From an uncultured Methanobrevibacter sp. (GTDB lineage Archaea; Methanobacteriota; Methanobacteria; Methanobacteriales; Methanobacteriaceae), in NCBI RefSeq assembly GCF_900314615.1, contig NZ_OMWA01000001.1:62001-126000 (forward strand): a DNA stretch of 64,000 nt. The letters are read 5' to 3'. A model generated the notes under the pieces. It was not told the origin of the DNA, made no database searches, and saw only the letters and a program-made list of their open reading frames with translations. The translations under genes and the position numbers were made by a program. Positions 42,972-52,668 of the stretch are shown in pieces (position 1 is the stretch's first letter; every line of letters begins with the position of its first letter).

Positions 42972-43952
42972 ATGTTAGATGATTATTATAAAGGAAAAAA
43001 AGTTCTTGTTACAGGCGGTTCTGGATCTATTGGTAGAAAAATAGTTGCAGAGTTATTAAAGTATGATGTTGATGTTGTAAGAGTTTTTGATAATAATGAA
43101 ACTGCTTTATTTGATTTGGAGCAAGATTTGAATTCATCCAAAATAAGGACATTTGTTGGAGATATTAGGGATTTAAAAAGACTTGAAAGGGCTTTTAAGG
43201 ATATTGATATAATTTTTCATGCAGCTGCTTATAAACATGTTCCTTTATGCGAATATAATCCTATGGATGCTGTAAAAACAAATGTTGGAGGAACTCAAAA
43301 TATTATTGATGCAGCTATTACCTGTGATGTTGAAAAAGTAATTTTAATCAGTACTGATAAGGCAGTAAATCCTGTAAATGTAATGGGAGCTACAAAATTG
43401 CTGGCTGAAAGATTAATGATTTCATCCAATGCATATAGTGGAGCTGATGGAACTAAATTTGCATGTGTCAGATTTGGAAATGTTTTAAACTCAAGAGGAT
43501 CAGTCATTCCTGTGTTTAAAAAACAAATTAAAAATGGTGGTCCTTTAACTATTACAGATGAGGCAATGACTCGTTTTATTATGCACATTCATGAAGCTGC
43601 TAAATTGATTTTAGATGCGGGCAGCATCTCTGAAGGGGGAGAAATATTTATCTTAAAAATGCCTTCTGTTAAAGTAACTGATCTTGCTGAAGCAATGATT
43701 GAATATTATGCTCCTAAATATGGTTATTCAGTTGATGATATTGAGGTTGAGATTATTGGAAAGCGTATAGGAGAAAAATTACACGAAGAGCTAATGACTC
43801 CAGATGAAATCTTATATGCTGAAGAAACAAATGATTTATTTATTATTAGAAAAGAATTTGTTGAAAATCATCCTAATTTCATTTATGACTCTTCTGAAAT
43901 TGGCCAATTATCAAAAAATGATATTTTAAATGTTTTATCTGAATTAGAATGA
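42972..43952 (+). CDS. UDP-N-acetylglucosamine 4,6-dehydratase (LegB/CapD-like SDR)
   Basis: 326 aa, extended SDR with GGSGSIGRKI and STDKAVNPVNVMGATKLLAE. In this subgroup Met-x3-Lys replaces Tyr-x3-Lys, as in PseB/CapD. It forms the 4-keto-6-deoxy intermediate for the aminotransferase just upstream (8-nt gap). Whether it retains (LegB) or inverts (PseB) C5 cannot be told by eye; the NeuC-type epimerase suggests retention. Confidence 0.88.
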   Translation: MLDDYYKGKKVLVTGGSGSIGRKIVAELLKYDVDVVRVFDNNETALFDLEQDLNSSKIRTFVGDIRDLKRLERAFKDIDIIFHAAAYKHVPLCEYNPMDAVKTNVGGTQNIIDAAITCDVEKVILISTDKAVNPVNVMGATKLLAERLMISSNAYSGADGTKFACVRFGNVLNSRGSVIPVFKKQIKNGGPLTITDEAMTRFIMHIHEAAKLILDAGSISEGGEIFILKMPSVKVTDLAEAMIEYYAPKYGYSVDDIEVEIIGKRIGEKLHEELMTPDEILYAEETNDLFIIRKEFVENHPNFIYDSSEIGQLSKNDILNVLSELE

Positions 43953-43980
43953 TTTTTTTATTATTTAAGGGATTAATATT

Positions 43981-44781
43981 ATGAATCAAAAAATTGAAAT
44001 ATTTATTTTAACTCATAAAAAGTTTGATGAACAATATGATTCAAATTTGTATAAACCTTTATTAAATGGGTCTTGCATGTTGGATGACGATTATGGATAC
44101 ATTAGGGATGATTCTGGAGAAAATATCTCAAATTTAAATAAATATTTCGCGGAGTTCACTGGTCAATTTTGGGCTTGGAAGAATTCGGATGCTGATATAA
44201 TAGGTTTTTGCCATTACCGTCGTTGGTTTGTTAGAAATTTAAAATTTGATAAATTAACAAAAAAGGACATAATTAATGATTTATCCAAATTTGATATTAT
44301 TCTTCCTCAGAAAAGAAGATTAAACGGTACTGTTTCGGAAGTTATTCAAGATAGTTTAAAAATTAATCCTGATTATGGTGTGAAATATGAAGATTATTTG
44401 ATTTTAGGTGAAACAATAAAAGAGGATTTTCCGGAGTATTACACCTCATTTCAGAAAGTGATGAATAGTAAAAGCGCTTATTATAATACTATGTTTATAT
44501 CTAATAAAAAATTGGCGGATAATTATTTCAAATGGCTTTTTGATATTTTTAAAAAGGTCTTTGATAAAATTGATCTTTCTAAATATCCTAAAAATAATAA
44601 AAGAGTATTTGGATTTTTTGGTGAAATTTTATTGAATGTATATGTTTTAAATAATAATCTAAAAATTAAAGAACATTATATTTTGTTTAATGATAGAAAG
44701 TTTCCTGTTTTTGATGTCTTATGTCGCAGATTTCCAAAATTAGTGTCTGTTGAAACTAGGTTAGTTTCTTTATTGTCTTAA
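43981..44781 (+). CDS. DUF4422 glycosyltransferase-like protein
   Basis: 266 aa. IEIFILTHKKFDE at the start and FAEFTGQFWAWKNSDADIIG / GFCHYRRWF are the signatures of DUF4422, a family found in capsule and glycan loci and believed to be glycosyltransferases. Convergent with the sialyltransferase-like gene (4-bp overlap). Confidence 0.82.
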   Translation: MNQKIEIFILTHKKFDEQYDSNLYKPLLNGSCMLDDDYGYIRDDSGENISNLNKYFAEFTGQFWAWKNSDADIIGFCHYRRWFVRNLKFDKLTKKDIINDLSKFDIILPQKRRLNGTVSEVIQDSLKINPDYGVKYEDYLILGETIKEDFPEYYTSFQKVMNSKSAYYNTMFISNKKLADNYFKWLFDIFKKVFDKIDLSKYPKNNKRVFGFFGEILLNVYVLNNNLKIKEHYILFNDRKFPVFDVLCRRFPKLVSVETRLVSLLS

Positions 44782-45809
44782 TTTTTTTCATTAATCAATT
44801 TAATCAATTCTTCTCTTAGTTTTTTTAATCTTTCATTTTTCAATTCACCTTGATAAATATATATTTCAGAATTCTTGAAGTTTAATAAGGCTGTTGAAAT
44901 TGCGGAACAAACGACTGTTGGATTAATATTTATTAAATTTAATAATTCGATTGGAAAATGTTTATCAATAACTTTTATGTTTGGATAAATCTTTGTATAA
45001 TCCTTTTCATCTCTTGGATGAGGTTTTATGATTATCTCATAATCTGAAAATTTGTCGATAAATTCATCATAGATTTTTAATTCATCCTCATAAGTTGCTA
45101 AATTATCTTCACTCAAAGGTTGGGATAAGATTAATGCAGTTTTTCCATCAAAATTAATGTTAGCAACATTGACGTTGAATATATCTAAAATTTCATTCTG
45201 TTCGTTGTCAGTTAAGTTATTCCATTTTTTTTCAATGTCAATTACTTCAACTTTATCTTTAATTAATGGATGATTAAATTCACGTGTTAAATAAACAGTT
45301 TTTATATTTTTATGGCTTCCTAACGCCTCATTGGCATTTAAAAAGTAAATGCCGCATAAATGGAGAATTTTGTCAATTATCGGATTTATTTTATGGGTTT
45401 CACAGATGTTTGGATTGTAATTTTGAAGCCCATCTTCAATGATATTTGAATTTTCATTTTCATAAAACATGTATGAAAAAGGTGTTTGTGCATGTCCGTA
45501 TATATCAATCTCTTTATTACATGTTTTAATGAAGAATAATATTCTTAATTTAATATATCCATAGAAATATCTGCAGTATCCAAGTACATTTTGGAAAATC
45601 CCTTTAATTGAATCTGTTGAATACATTTTAGCACCATATCGGAATGCAACAGGAGGCATTTGAATATGGGGGATATTTTTTGATACTTCTTTTGGAAACC
45701 ATGCAGTAAATATAAAAATATCATTCTCATTGTATCCTTTGATTAACAAATATAAGAAAAATGAATATACTGTTGTAACTAGACATACATTTTTATGTTC
45801 TTTAGACAT
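44778..45809 (-). CDS. GT52/sialyltransferase-like glycosyltransferase
   Basis: 343 aa. IIEDGLQNY (E125-D126-G127), KPHPRDE (H264-P265) and SAISTALLN (302-310) reproduce the D/E-D/E-G, HP and S/T-S/T motifs shared by bacterial sialyltransferases of families GT52, GT38 and GT80, in the right order and spacing. It is the natural candidate to use the CMP-nonulosonate made by the operon on the other strand. It is transcribed opposite to that operon. Identity rests on these motifs. Confidence 0.75.
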   Translation of the reverse strand: MSKEHKNVCLVTTVYSFFLYLLIKGYNENDIFIFTAWFPKEVSKNIPHIQMPPVAFRYGAKMYSTDSIKGIFQNVLGYCRYFYGYIKLRILFFIKTCNKEIDIYGHAQTPFSYMFYENENSNIIEDGLQNYNPNICETHKINPIIDKILHLCGIYFLNANEALGSHKNIKTVYLTREFNHPLIKDKVEVIDIEKKWNNLTDNEQNEILDIFNVNVANINFDGKTALILSQPLSEDNLATYEDELKIYDEFIDKFSDYEIIIKPHPRDEKDYTKIYPNIKVIDKHFPIELLNLININPTVVCSAISTALLNFKNSEIYIYQGELKNERLKKLREELIKLINEKN

Positions 45810-45924
45810 GTTTATCCCTATTGTTATTAAAATTAAATTTTATCAATACTAAATTATTTAAACAATTATTTATATAATTTATTTTAAATTTATTTAAATT
45901 TAAATTTATTCTAGGAGTTTTATA

Positions 45925-46632
45925 ATGGTAAGATTATACGGTGATAATGAGGATATTAACTCTGATAAAGTTAAAAACTTTTTTGCAGATAGGGCTAATC
46001 GTGAGTTGGAAAGTGATTTATCAATTGTTTTATTCCAGGATAAGGAAAATTCCGAACAAAGACATATTGAAGAAAAAAAATTATTACATGAACACATTGA
46101 TGTAACCGGTAAAAAAGTTCTTGAAGTCGGCTGCGGAATCGGCCGTTGGGTTGAAGCATTATATGATAAATGCGAATCATACCTCGGAATTGATTATACT
46201 GAAGATTTAATTGAAATAGCTGAAAAAACTTATGACTATGACAACTGCAAGTTCCAGGTCATGTCTGCAACAGATATTGATGAAGATAAACTTTTAATTG
46301 AACCTCCATTTGATATTATTATTTTCAGCGGAGTTTTAATGTACATTAACGATGAAGATATAAAACTTGTTTTTGAAGAATTGAACCGTGTAGGTGCTGA
46401 TGATAAAAAATTATTCATAATGGAGCCTGTTTCTCATATTGAATCAAGATTAACTCTTAAAGATTTCTATTCTGAAGGTTTGGAAGCAGATTATAATGCC
46501 ATATACAGAACTAAAGATGAATATATGGAATTATTCAAAGGTTTGAATTATAATAATGTATTTTCAGATGACCTTTTTAAAGATTTAAGCGATCATAGTG
46601 AAACCCACTATATGTTTTTCGTAATTGAATAA
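45925..46632 (+). CDS. Class I SAM-dependent methyltransferase
   Basis: 235 aa. Motif I VLEVGCGIGRWVEALY, motif with LGIDYTED, and FDIIIFSGVLMYI. Small-molecule or glycan methyltransferase. GGAG gives the start. It begins an operon with an aminotransferase, a cytidylyltransferase fusion and LicD, so it may methylate an amino alcohol such as ethanolamine toward a choline-like group, but this is a guess. Confidence 0.85.
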   Translation: MVRLYGDNEDINSDKVKNFFADRANRELESDLSIVLFQDKENSEQRHIEEKKLLHEHIDVTGKKVLEVGCGIGRWVEALYDKCESYLGIDYTEDLIEIAEKTYDYDNCKFQVMSATDIDEDKLLIEPPFDIIIFSGVLMYINDEDIKLVFEELNRVGADDKKLFIMEPVSHIESRLTLKDFYSEGLEADYNAIYRTKDEYMELFKGLNYNNVFSDDLFKDLSDHSETHYMFFVIE

Positions 46633-46642
46633 GTGTGATATC

Positions 46643-47716
46643 ATGTTAAATTTTACTGTTGGTCCTGTAATGAGTAGTGATGAAGTTTTAAGAATTGGTG
46701 GTGAGCAAACTCCATATTTCAGAAATGATGAATTTTCAGAGGTAATGTTTGAAAATGAGAAATTAATGACGGAATTTGTATATGCCGGTGAAAATTCAAG
46801 GACTGTTTTCATCACAGGTTCTGGAACTGCTGCCATGGAAGCTACAGTAATGAATGTATTTTCGGCTGAAGATAAGGTTTTGGTTGTAAATGGTGGTGGA
46901 TTCGGTCAGCGTTTTGCTGATTTATGCAAAATCCACAATATTCCTTTTGAAGACATTAAACTTGACTTTGGCCAGGATTTAACACAAGATATTTTAAATC
47001 AATACTCTGATAAGGGATTCACCGGATTTTTGGTAAATATCTGCGAAACCAGTTCTGGAGTTCATTATGATTTGGATTTAATCAGCGATTTCTGCAATAA
47101 GAATGATATATTTTTAGTGGTGGATGCAATAAGCTCTTTTCTTGCAGATCCAATTAACATGAAAGAACAAAATATCAACGCATTTATAACAGGTTCACAA
47201 AAAGCACTTGCCTGTCCTCCTGGAGTTTCAATAGTTGTTCTAGATGAAAAAGCACTGGAAAGAGTTGAAAAAAATCCTGTCAAATCAATGTATTTTGACC
47301 TTAAGGATGCTCTTAAAAATGGTGAGCGAGGCCAAACTCCATTTACTCCTGCAGTAACTATTCTGCTTCAGATAAATGCAAGATTGAAAGAAATCAAAGC
47401 TCGAGGTGGGGTAGAAGCAGAAATTAAAAGAATCTCAAATTTAGCAGAAGATTTCCGCTCAAGAATTGAAGATTTGCCTTTGGAGATAAAATGCAAAAAT
47501 TTAGGTAACGCAGTAACCAGTGTTTACACAAATTCATCTGCAAATGAAATCGTAAACACATTAAAAAAAGAGTATTCCATCTGGGTAAATCCAAGCGGAG
47601 GAGAAGTTGCTGATAAAATGTTTAGAGTAGGCCATATTGGTGATTTATCAATTCAGGATAACGACAAACTCATCGAAGCATTGCATGACTTAGAAAAAAG
47701 AGGAATACTAAAATGA
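46643..47716 (+). CDS. Class V aminotransferase
   Basis: 357 aa from the ATG at 46643 (GTGAT upstream). LNFTVGPVMSSDEV start, ITGSGTAAMEATVMN phosphate loop, VDAISSFLADPINM, and the PLP Lys in TGSQKALACPPGVS. Related to alanine-glyoxylate and 2-aminoethylphosphonate transaminases. No PEP mutase is nearby to support phosphonates. It is coupled by a 4-bp overlap to the cytidylyltransferase fusion. Likely makes an amino compound which is then activated as CDP. Confidence 0.85.
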   Translation: MLNFTVGPVMSSDEVLRIGGEQTPYFRNDEFSEVMFENEKLMTEFVYAGENSRTVFITGSGTAAMEATVMNVFSAEDKVLVVNGGGFGQRFADLCKIHNIPFEDIKLDFGQDLTQDILNQYSDKGFTGFLVNICETSSGVHYDLDLISDFCNKNDIFLVVDAISSFLADPINMKEQNINAFITGSQKALACPPGVSIVVLDEKALERVEKNPVKSMYFDLKDALKNGERGQTPFTPAVTILLQINARLKEIKARGGVEAEIKRISNLAEDFRSRIEDLPLEIKCKNLGNAVTSVYTNSSANEIVNTLKKEYSIWVNPSGGEVADKMFRVGHIGDLSIQDNDKLIEALHDLEKRGILK

Positions 47717-49041
47717 TTAAAGTAATAACCTACGGAACTTATGATTTGTTCCATTACGGCCATCAAAGACTCCTTGAACGAGCAAAAGAATTGGGTGATT
47801 ATCTGATTGTGGGAGTTACAGCAGATGATTTTGACAAACAAAGAGGAAAAATCAATGTTAAACAGTCATTGATGGAGAGAATAGAATCCGTCAGAGCAAC
47901 CGGACTGGCAGATGAAATAATAATTGAGGAATATGAAGGCCAAAAAATAGACGATATCAAAAGATACGGAGTAGATATATTCACCGTAGGTTCCGATTGG
48001 GTAGGTCACTTTGATTATCTAAAAGATTACTGCGATGTCATATACTTGGAGAGAACAGAAGGAGTATCAAGTTCCGATATCCGTTCCAAAAACAGAGGCG
48101 TTAATTTGGGTTTAATTGGTGAAGGTAATGTCTTAAAGAAGTTTTATGATGAATCCAAGTATGTCAATGGAATCAATGTTAATGCAATTTTTATAAGCAA
48201 TGACTCTGAAAAGGAAGTTTATGAAAATGACTCTTTATTTTTAACTCACAGTTATGATGATTTGTTGAATGTGGTTGATGCGGTATTTATCATATCTCAT
48301 CCCTCAAAACATTATGAGCATATTAAAAAAGCTTTAAATGCCGGAAAACATGTGCTGTGTGAGTCTCCAATAACATTAAACGAATCTGAATATGTTGAAT
48401 TGGAAAAGTTAGCTAATGAGAAAAATCTGATTTTAATGGATTCTATCAAAACTGCTTATTCAACAGCATATAACAGATTATTGCTTTTACTTAAAGGTGG
48501 AAATATTGGGGACATCTACTCTGTAGATGCAACATGCACCAGTTTAAGAGAATTTGATGATAATTCATGGAACAGTATTACTTCATGGGCTCCTACTGCA
48601 TTATTACCAATATTTCAGATTTTAGGCGTAAACTACAATGACATGACAATTAATTCACTGCTTTTAGATGATAAATCTAATTTTGATTTGTTTACCAAAA
48701 TTGATTTTCAATATGATAATGCAGTTGCATCAATAAAAGTTGCAAACAGTGTTAAATCAGAGGGTGAACTTATAATTTCGGGTTCTGAAGGTTATGCATA
48801 TGTTCCTGCACCTTGGTGGAAAACTGATTATTTTGAGTTAAGATATGAAAATCAGGAAGACAATAGAAAGTATTTCTATCAGTTGGACGGTGAAGGAATA
48901 AGATATGAACTTGTTGCCTTTGCAAAATCTATTGAACTTGGAAAAAATAATACATATATTGACTCAGAAGTTTCAAAAGCAATCTGTAGGGTTATGCAGG
49001 ATTTTGAAAATAATAATTTCAATATTATTAAAAAATATTAA
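47713..49041 (+). CDS. Fusion: cytidylyltransferase + Gfo/Idh oxidoreductase
   Basis: 442 aa, two domains. Residues 1-128: nucleotidyltransferase of the TagD/GCT type with HYGH (14-17) and RTEGVSSSDIR (114-124). Residues 130-442: Gfo/Idh/MocA oxidoreductase starting GLIGEGNV and continuing through CESPITLNESEY. A bifunctional enzyme that would activate a small phospho-compound with CTP and oxidise or reduce its product or precursor. With the aminotransferase before and LicD after, it suggests a CDP-linked amino-polyol for decorating glycans. Confidence 0.9.
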   Translation: MIKVITYGTYDLFHYGHQRLLERAKELGDYLIVGVTADDFDKQRGKINVKQSLMERIESVRATGLADEIIIEEYEGQKIDDIKRYGVDIFTVGSDWVGHFDYLKDYCDVIYLERTEGVSSSDIRSKNRGVNLGLIGEGNVLKKFYDESKYVNGINVNAIFISNDSEKEVYENDSLFLTHSYDDLLNVVDAVFIISHPSKHYEHIKKALNAGKHVLCESPITLNESEYVELEKLANEKNLILMDSIKTAYSTAYNRLLLLLKGGNIGDIYSVDATCTSLREFDDNSWNSITSWAPTALLPIFQILGVNYNDMTINSLLLDDKSNFDLFTKIDFQYDNAVASIKVANSVKSEGELIISGSEGYAYVPAPWWKTDYFELRYENQEDNRKYFYQLDGEGIRYELVAFAKSIELGKNNTYIDSEVSKAICRVMQDFENNNFNIIKKY

Positions 49042-49056
49042 TTTTTTGGGGATTTT

Positions 49057-49881
49057 ATGACCAATCAGGATGAAGAGACTCTTAATCATATTAAAGAAAT
49101 CGAATATATGATTTTAAAGGATTTCATTGAAATCTGTGATAATAATGATATCGAATATTACCTGATTTACGGAACACAAATCGGTGCGATTAGGCATCAG
49201 GGTTTCATTCCGTGGGATGATGATATTGATGTTATATTATTTAGGAAGGATTACGAAAAATTCCTGAAGGTCATGGAGGAAAATCCTTCAGATAAATACA
49301 CTATTTTTGATTCAAGATATGATGATGAATATTTCTTCCAGTTTGGCAGAATGTCATTGAACGGTACTTATTGGGCAGAATATTGGGATAAACAGGTTTC
49401 ATTTAAACTTGGAATCCACATAGATTTATTTATATTGGATAATCTCCCTGATAATAATCTTAAAAGAAAATTACATATTCAGAGATGCTATTATCTTGCA
49501 AGGTTATATTCAATTTCAGTTTTAAGATTTGACAACTATTCCAAAGTTCTAAATGTAATTTTAAATTTAACTCATAGCTTGATTAATGTATTACGTTTAT
49601 CTCCAAAATATTTTCAAAAAAAGCTATATAAACTGTTTACAAAATATGAAAACAGCAGCAGCGGAAAGTATGTTACAGATTTGACATTGATGGAAAAGGT
49701 TACTTTTAAAAAAGAGGATTATAAACCTCCTAAAAAGGCTCAATTTGAAGATATTGTAGCAAATATTCCTAATGATGATTACAATACTTTAACTCCGATT
49801 TATGGAGATTATATGCAGCTTCCGCCCGAAGAAGACCGTGTTGCACATATTCTAAATGAAATTGATTTCGGCCCGTATTAA
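49057..49881 (+). CDS. LicD-family phosphotransferase
   Basis: 274 aa. YLIYGTQIGAIRHQGFIPWD followed by DDID (WDDDID at 53-58) is the LicD signature. LicD proteins transfer phosphocholine or related groups from CDP donors to glycans. The CDP donor is probably made by the fusion enzyme just upstream (15-nt gap). Confidence 0.93.
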   Translation: MTNQDEETLNHIKEIEYMILKDFIEICDNNDIEYYLIYGTQIGAIRHQGFIPWDDDIDVILFRKDYEKFLKVMEENPSDKYTIFDSRYDDEYFFQFGRMSLNGTYWAEYWDKQVSFKLGIHIDLFILDNLPDNNLKRKLHIQRCYYLARLYSISVLRFDNYSKVLNVILNLTHSLINVLRLSPKYFQKKLYKLFTKYENSSSGKYVTDLTLMEKVTFKKEDYKPPKKAQFEDIVANIPNDDYNTLTPIYGDYMQLPPEEDRVAHILNEIDFGPY

Positions 49882-49923
49882 TAATCAATAATTATATAAA
49901 AAATAACTGAATAAATTTTAATC

Positions 49924-50976
49924 ATGGATAAAAAATCAGCATTTTTCATCATACTAAGTATTGTAATTCTTGCAGTAATGCTTTATTTTATAGGAATTGA
50001 CAAGCTAATTGATGCAATTGAAGATGCCAATCTTTTAATATTGGGAGTAGCTGTCCTAATTCAGATTGGAACCTATTTCTTATATACATACCGCTGGCAG
50101 ATAGTCAACAGTATTGCAGATATAAACGTCAGCTTTAAAAAACTCCTGCCGATTGTAATGGTGGGGCTTGCTGTTAACAACATCACACCGTCCGGACGTG
50201 GCGGAGGTGAACCTGTAAGGGCATACATTTTAGCTAAAGAACACGGTTATGATTTAAAAGAGACTTTCGCAACCGTTATTGCTGATAGAATGCTTGACAC
50301 TTTTCCGTTTATTGTTTTAGCAATCATCACAATCATTGCAACTGTCCTATACTTTGATTTCCCGATGTGGCTTGAAGTCATTCTTGTCCTTTCAGTAATA
50401 GCTATCGTAATTATTCTGGGGATGCTGATTTACATGTGCATCAATGAAGGCTTTGGAGTTAGAGTCGAAAATCTCATTTTCAAGCTGACCCACAGATTCT
50501 ACAAGAAAGGCTCTGAAAACCTTAAAATAAAAATCCATGAAAACATTTCAGGTTTTCAGGACACTATGAAAATGCTTATTTCAGACAGAAAACTCTTCTA
50601 CTATACCATTCCGCTTTCATTTCTGATTTGGGTTTTTGAAATCCTAAGAGTTTATGTGGTATTTCTGGCATTCGGTGCAACACTCAATGTAATCGTCATC
50701 GGTGAAGTATTTATCCTTGCTTCTCTTGTCGGTATGATTCCGCTTTTACCGGGCGGTCTTGGTGCAGTTGACGGTTTGATGATGGGACTTTATTCAAGGG
50801 CAGGCTGTCCTCAGGGTCTTGCAGGACCTGTAACTTTAGTCGAAAGGCTAATATCATTCTGGATGGCATCAATAATAGGACTTGTAATTCTTCCGCATTA
50901 CGGATCTTCAGTTCTTGAAAAGATTTCCATTGGAAATTCCGCCGAAGAGCTTGATAATTCAATTAATGAAGAATAG
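49924..50976 (+). CDS. Flippase-like membrane protein (UPF0104/AglD-C-terminal type)
   Basis: 350 aa with about eight transmembrane helices. NNITPSGRGGGEPVRAYIL and IPLLPGGLGAVDGLMMG are the conserved phrases of the lysylphosphatidylglycerol synthetase-TM/UPF0104 family, also forming the membrane part of archaeal AglD. Likely moves or handles lipid-linked sugars. Base composition returns to the core-like level here. Confidence 0.88.
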   Translation: MDKKSAFFIILSIVILAVMLYFIGIDKLIDAIEDANLLILGVAVLIQIGTYFLYTYRWQIVNSIADINVSFKKLLPIVMVGLAVNNITPSGRGGGEPVRAYILAKEHGYDLKETFATVIADRMLDTFPFIVLAIITIIATVLYFDFPMWLEVILVLSVIAIVIILGMLIYMCINEGFGVRVENLIFKLTHRFYKKGSENLKIKIHENISGFQDTMKMLISDRKLFYYTIPLSFLIWVFEILRVYVVFLAFGATLNVIVIGEVFILASLVGMIPLLPGGLGAVDGLMMGLYSRAGCPQGLAGPVTLVERLISFWMASIIGLVILPHYGSSVLEKISIGNSAEELDNSINEE

Positions 50977-51126
50977 TTTTCTATTTATATTTTTTTATTT
51001 ATTTTATTTTAATGAACTGTTTATTCATTTTTACCTATTTTTTTTAAACAATTCCATTTTTAAGGCAAATATAAAGCTTTTTAACCTTTCAATGATAAAG
51101 ATATTTAACATAATTTATATAGGAAA

Positions 51127-52623
51127 ATGGAAATTATGGCAGACAAAAATGAATGGGGCAGTAACCTGTCATTCATATTGGCAATGATCGGTTCTGCCGT
51201 TGGACTTGGAAATATTTGGAGATACCCGTACGTACTTTACTCTAACGGTGGGGGAGCATTCTACATCCCTTATATCGTGGCTATTCTTTTGATGGGAATT
51301 CCATTTTTGATTTTAGAGTATGGTGTTGGATACAATTTCAAATCTTCCTTTGCAAAGGCTGCAAGAAAGATCAACTCCAAATTTGAGTATTTAGGCTGGC
51401 TTTTACCAGTTGCTGTTTTTATGATTATGATTTACTACTCAGCTATTCTCGGCTGGGATGGAATATACATTATTTTAAGTTTCTTTAAAGGATGGGGAGC
51501 AGATCCGAACACTTACTTTACAACTACTTTGCTTCAGGCTTCCTCATCATACACAGGACTTTTGAATTTCATTCCTATTATTGCAGTTGCAATGCTTGTC
51601 GGTTGGGTAATTATCTGGTTTATATCTCACAGAGACCTTGAATCAGGTTTAGGTAAGGTGTCAAAGGTTTTAGTACCAGCACTATTTATAATTATGGTTA
51701 TTATTGTCGGATTTTCACTGACATTGCCCGGCGCTTCTGTTGGACTTGCCGAACTCTTCCATCCGGACTGGTCACTATTGGGCAATTTTGAAATCTGGAT
51801 GGCTGCATTCGGACAGATTATATTCTCATTGAGTTTAGGAATGTCAATTGCTTTTACTTATGCAAGCTATACAAAAGACGATGCGGATCTGATTACAAAT
51901 ACTATTTCAATTGCTTTTGCAAACTCTCTTTTTGAAAACTTTGCAGCATTGGGTGTATTTTCAATTCTCGGTTACATGTCCATGCAGTCCGGAACTGCAG
52001 TAGCTGACCTTGTAACACAGGGAACAGGACTTGTATTTATCGTATATCCTACAGTATTCAATGTTTTAGGTCAGTGGGCATATGTTTTAGGACCGCTGTT
52101 TTTCTTGACAGTTTATCTTGCAGGTCTTACAAGTATCTTATCAACAATTGAACCTTTATCCTTTTCAATCCAGAACAAGTTTGGACTCACAAGAAAAAGG
52201 ACAATGACTATTTTAATCATCGTCGGTGCTTTGATTTCAATGGTTTATGCAACTTCATTCGGTGGAGACTTTTTAGGTTATGTTGATACATTCATCAACC
52301 AGATTGCACTTCTTTTAGGTGTTATCATTGAGTGCATACTCTTTGCATGGGTATTCAAGGCAGATAAACTCATTGACTTTTTAAACAAAAGATCAAAAAC
52401 AATCAAGGTCGGCGGATGGTGGCTTGTTATTGTCAAGTATATTCTTCCGATATTTTTATCAGTTGTGTGGATCGGCGGAATGTTTGATGTTATTGCTGGG
52501 GGAACAATGGAACAGCTTGTATTTACACTTTTAACAGCAATGCTTTTATTTGGCGCTACACTGGTATTTACAATTTTACCTGCCAAAAACCCGGACTGGG
52601 ATAATGCTGAAGAGAGAGTTTAA
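51127..52623 (+). CDS. Sodium-dependent transporter (NSS/SNF family)
   Basis: 498 aa, about 12 transmembrane helices. IGSAVGLGNIWRYPYVLYSN is the TM1 NSS signature, with NGGGAFYIPYI following. LeuT-like Na+ symporter, probably for an amino acid. The ATG at 51136 (MADKNEWGS) is an alternative start that matches family starts better. Confidence 0.93.
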   Translation: MEIMADKNEWGSNLSFILAMIGSAVGLGNIWRYPYVLYSNGGGAFYIPYIVAILLMGIPFLILEYGVGYNFKSSFAKAARKINSKFEYLGWLLPVAVFMIMIYYSAILGWDGIYIILSFFKGWGADPNTYFTTTLLQASSSYTGLLNFIPIIAVAMLVGWVIIWFISHRDLESGLGKVSKVLVPALFIIMVIIVGFSLTLPGASVGLAELFHPDWSLLGNFEIWMAAFGQIIFSLSLGMSIAFTYASYTKDDADLITNTISIAFANSLFENFAALGVFSILGYMSMQSGTAVADLVTQGTGLVFIVYPTVFNVLGQWAYVLGPLFFLTVYLAGLTSILSTIEPLSFSIQNKFGLTRKRTMTILIIVGALISMVYATSFGGDFLGYVDTFINQIALLLGVIIECILFAWVFKADKLIDFLNKRSKTIKVGGWWLVIVKYILPIFLSVVWIGGMFDVIAGGTMEQLVFTLLTAMLLFGATLVFTILPAKNPDWDNAEERV

Positions 52624-52628
52624 ACTTT

Positions 52629-52666
52629 AAGTTAGATTTTTATCTAACTTTTTACTTTTTTTTTTT
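52629..52666 (+). terminator. Hairpin plus T-tract after the NSS transporter
   Basis: AAGTTAGAT (52629-52637) and ATCTAACTT (52642-52650) form a perfect 9-bp stem with a TTTT loop, followed by a T-rich tract. Confidence 0.7.
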
Positions 52667-52668
52667 AA

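Noticed and set aside
36472..43952. Pseudaminic acid pathway
   Set aside because: A NeuC/LegG-type hydrolysing 2-epimerase is present and no PseG-type hydrolase is seen, favouring legionaminic or sialic type.
46643..49881. Phosphonate (aminoethylphosphonate) biosynthesis
   Set aside because: The aminotransferase is related, but no PEP mutase or phosphonopyruvate decarboxylase gene is in the window.
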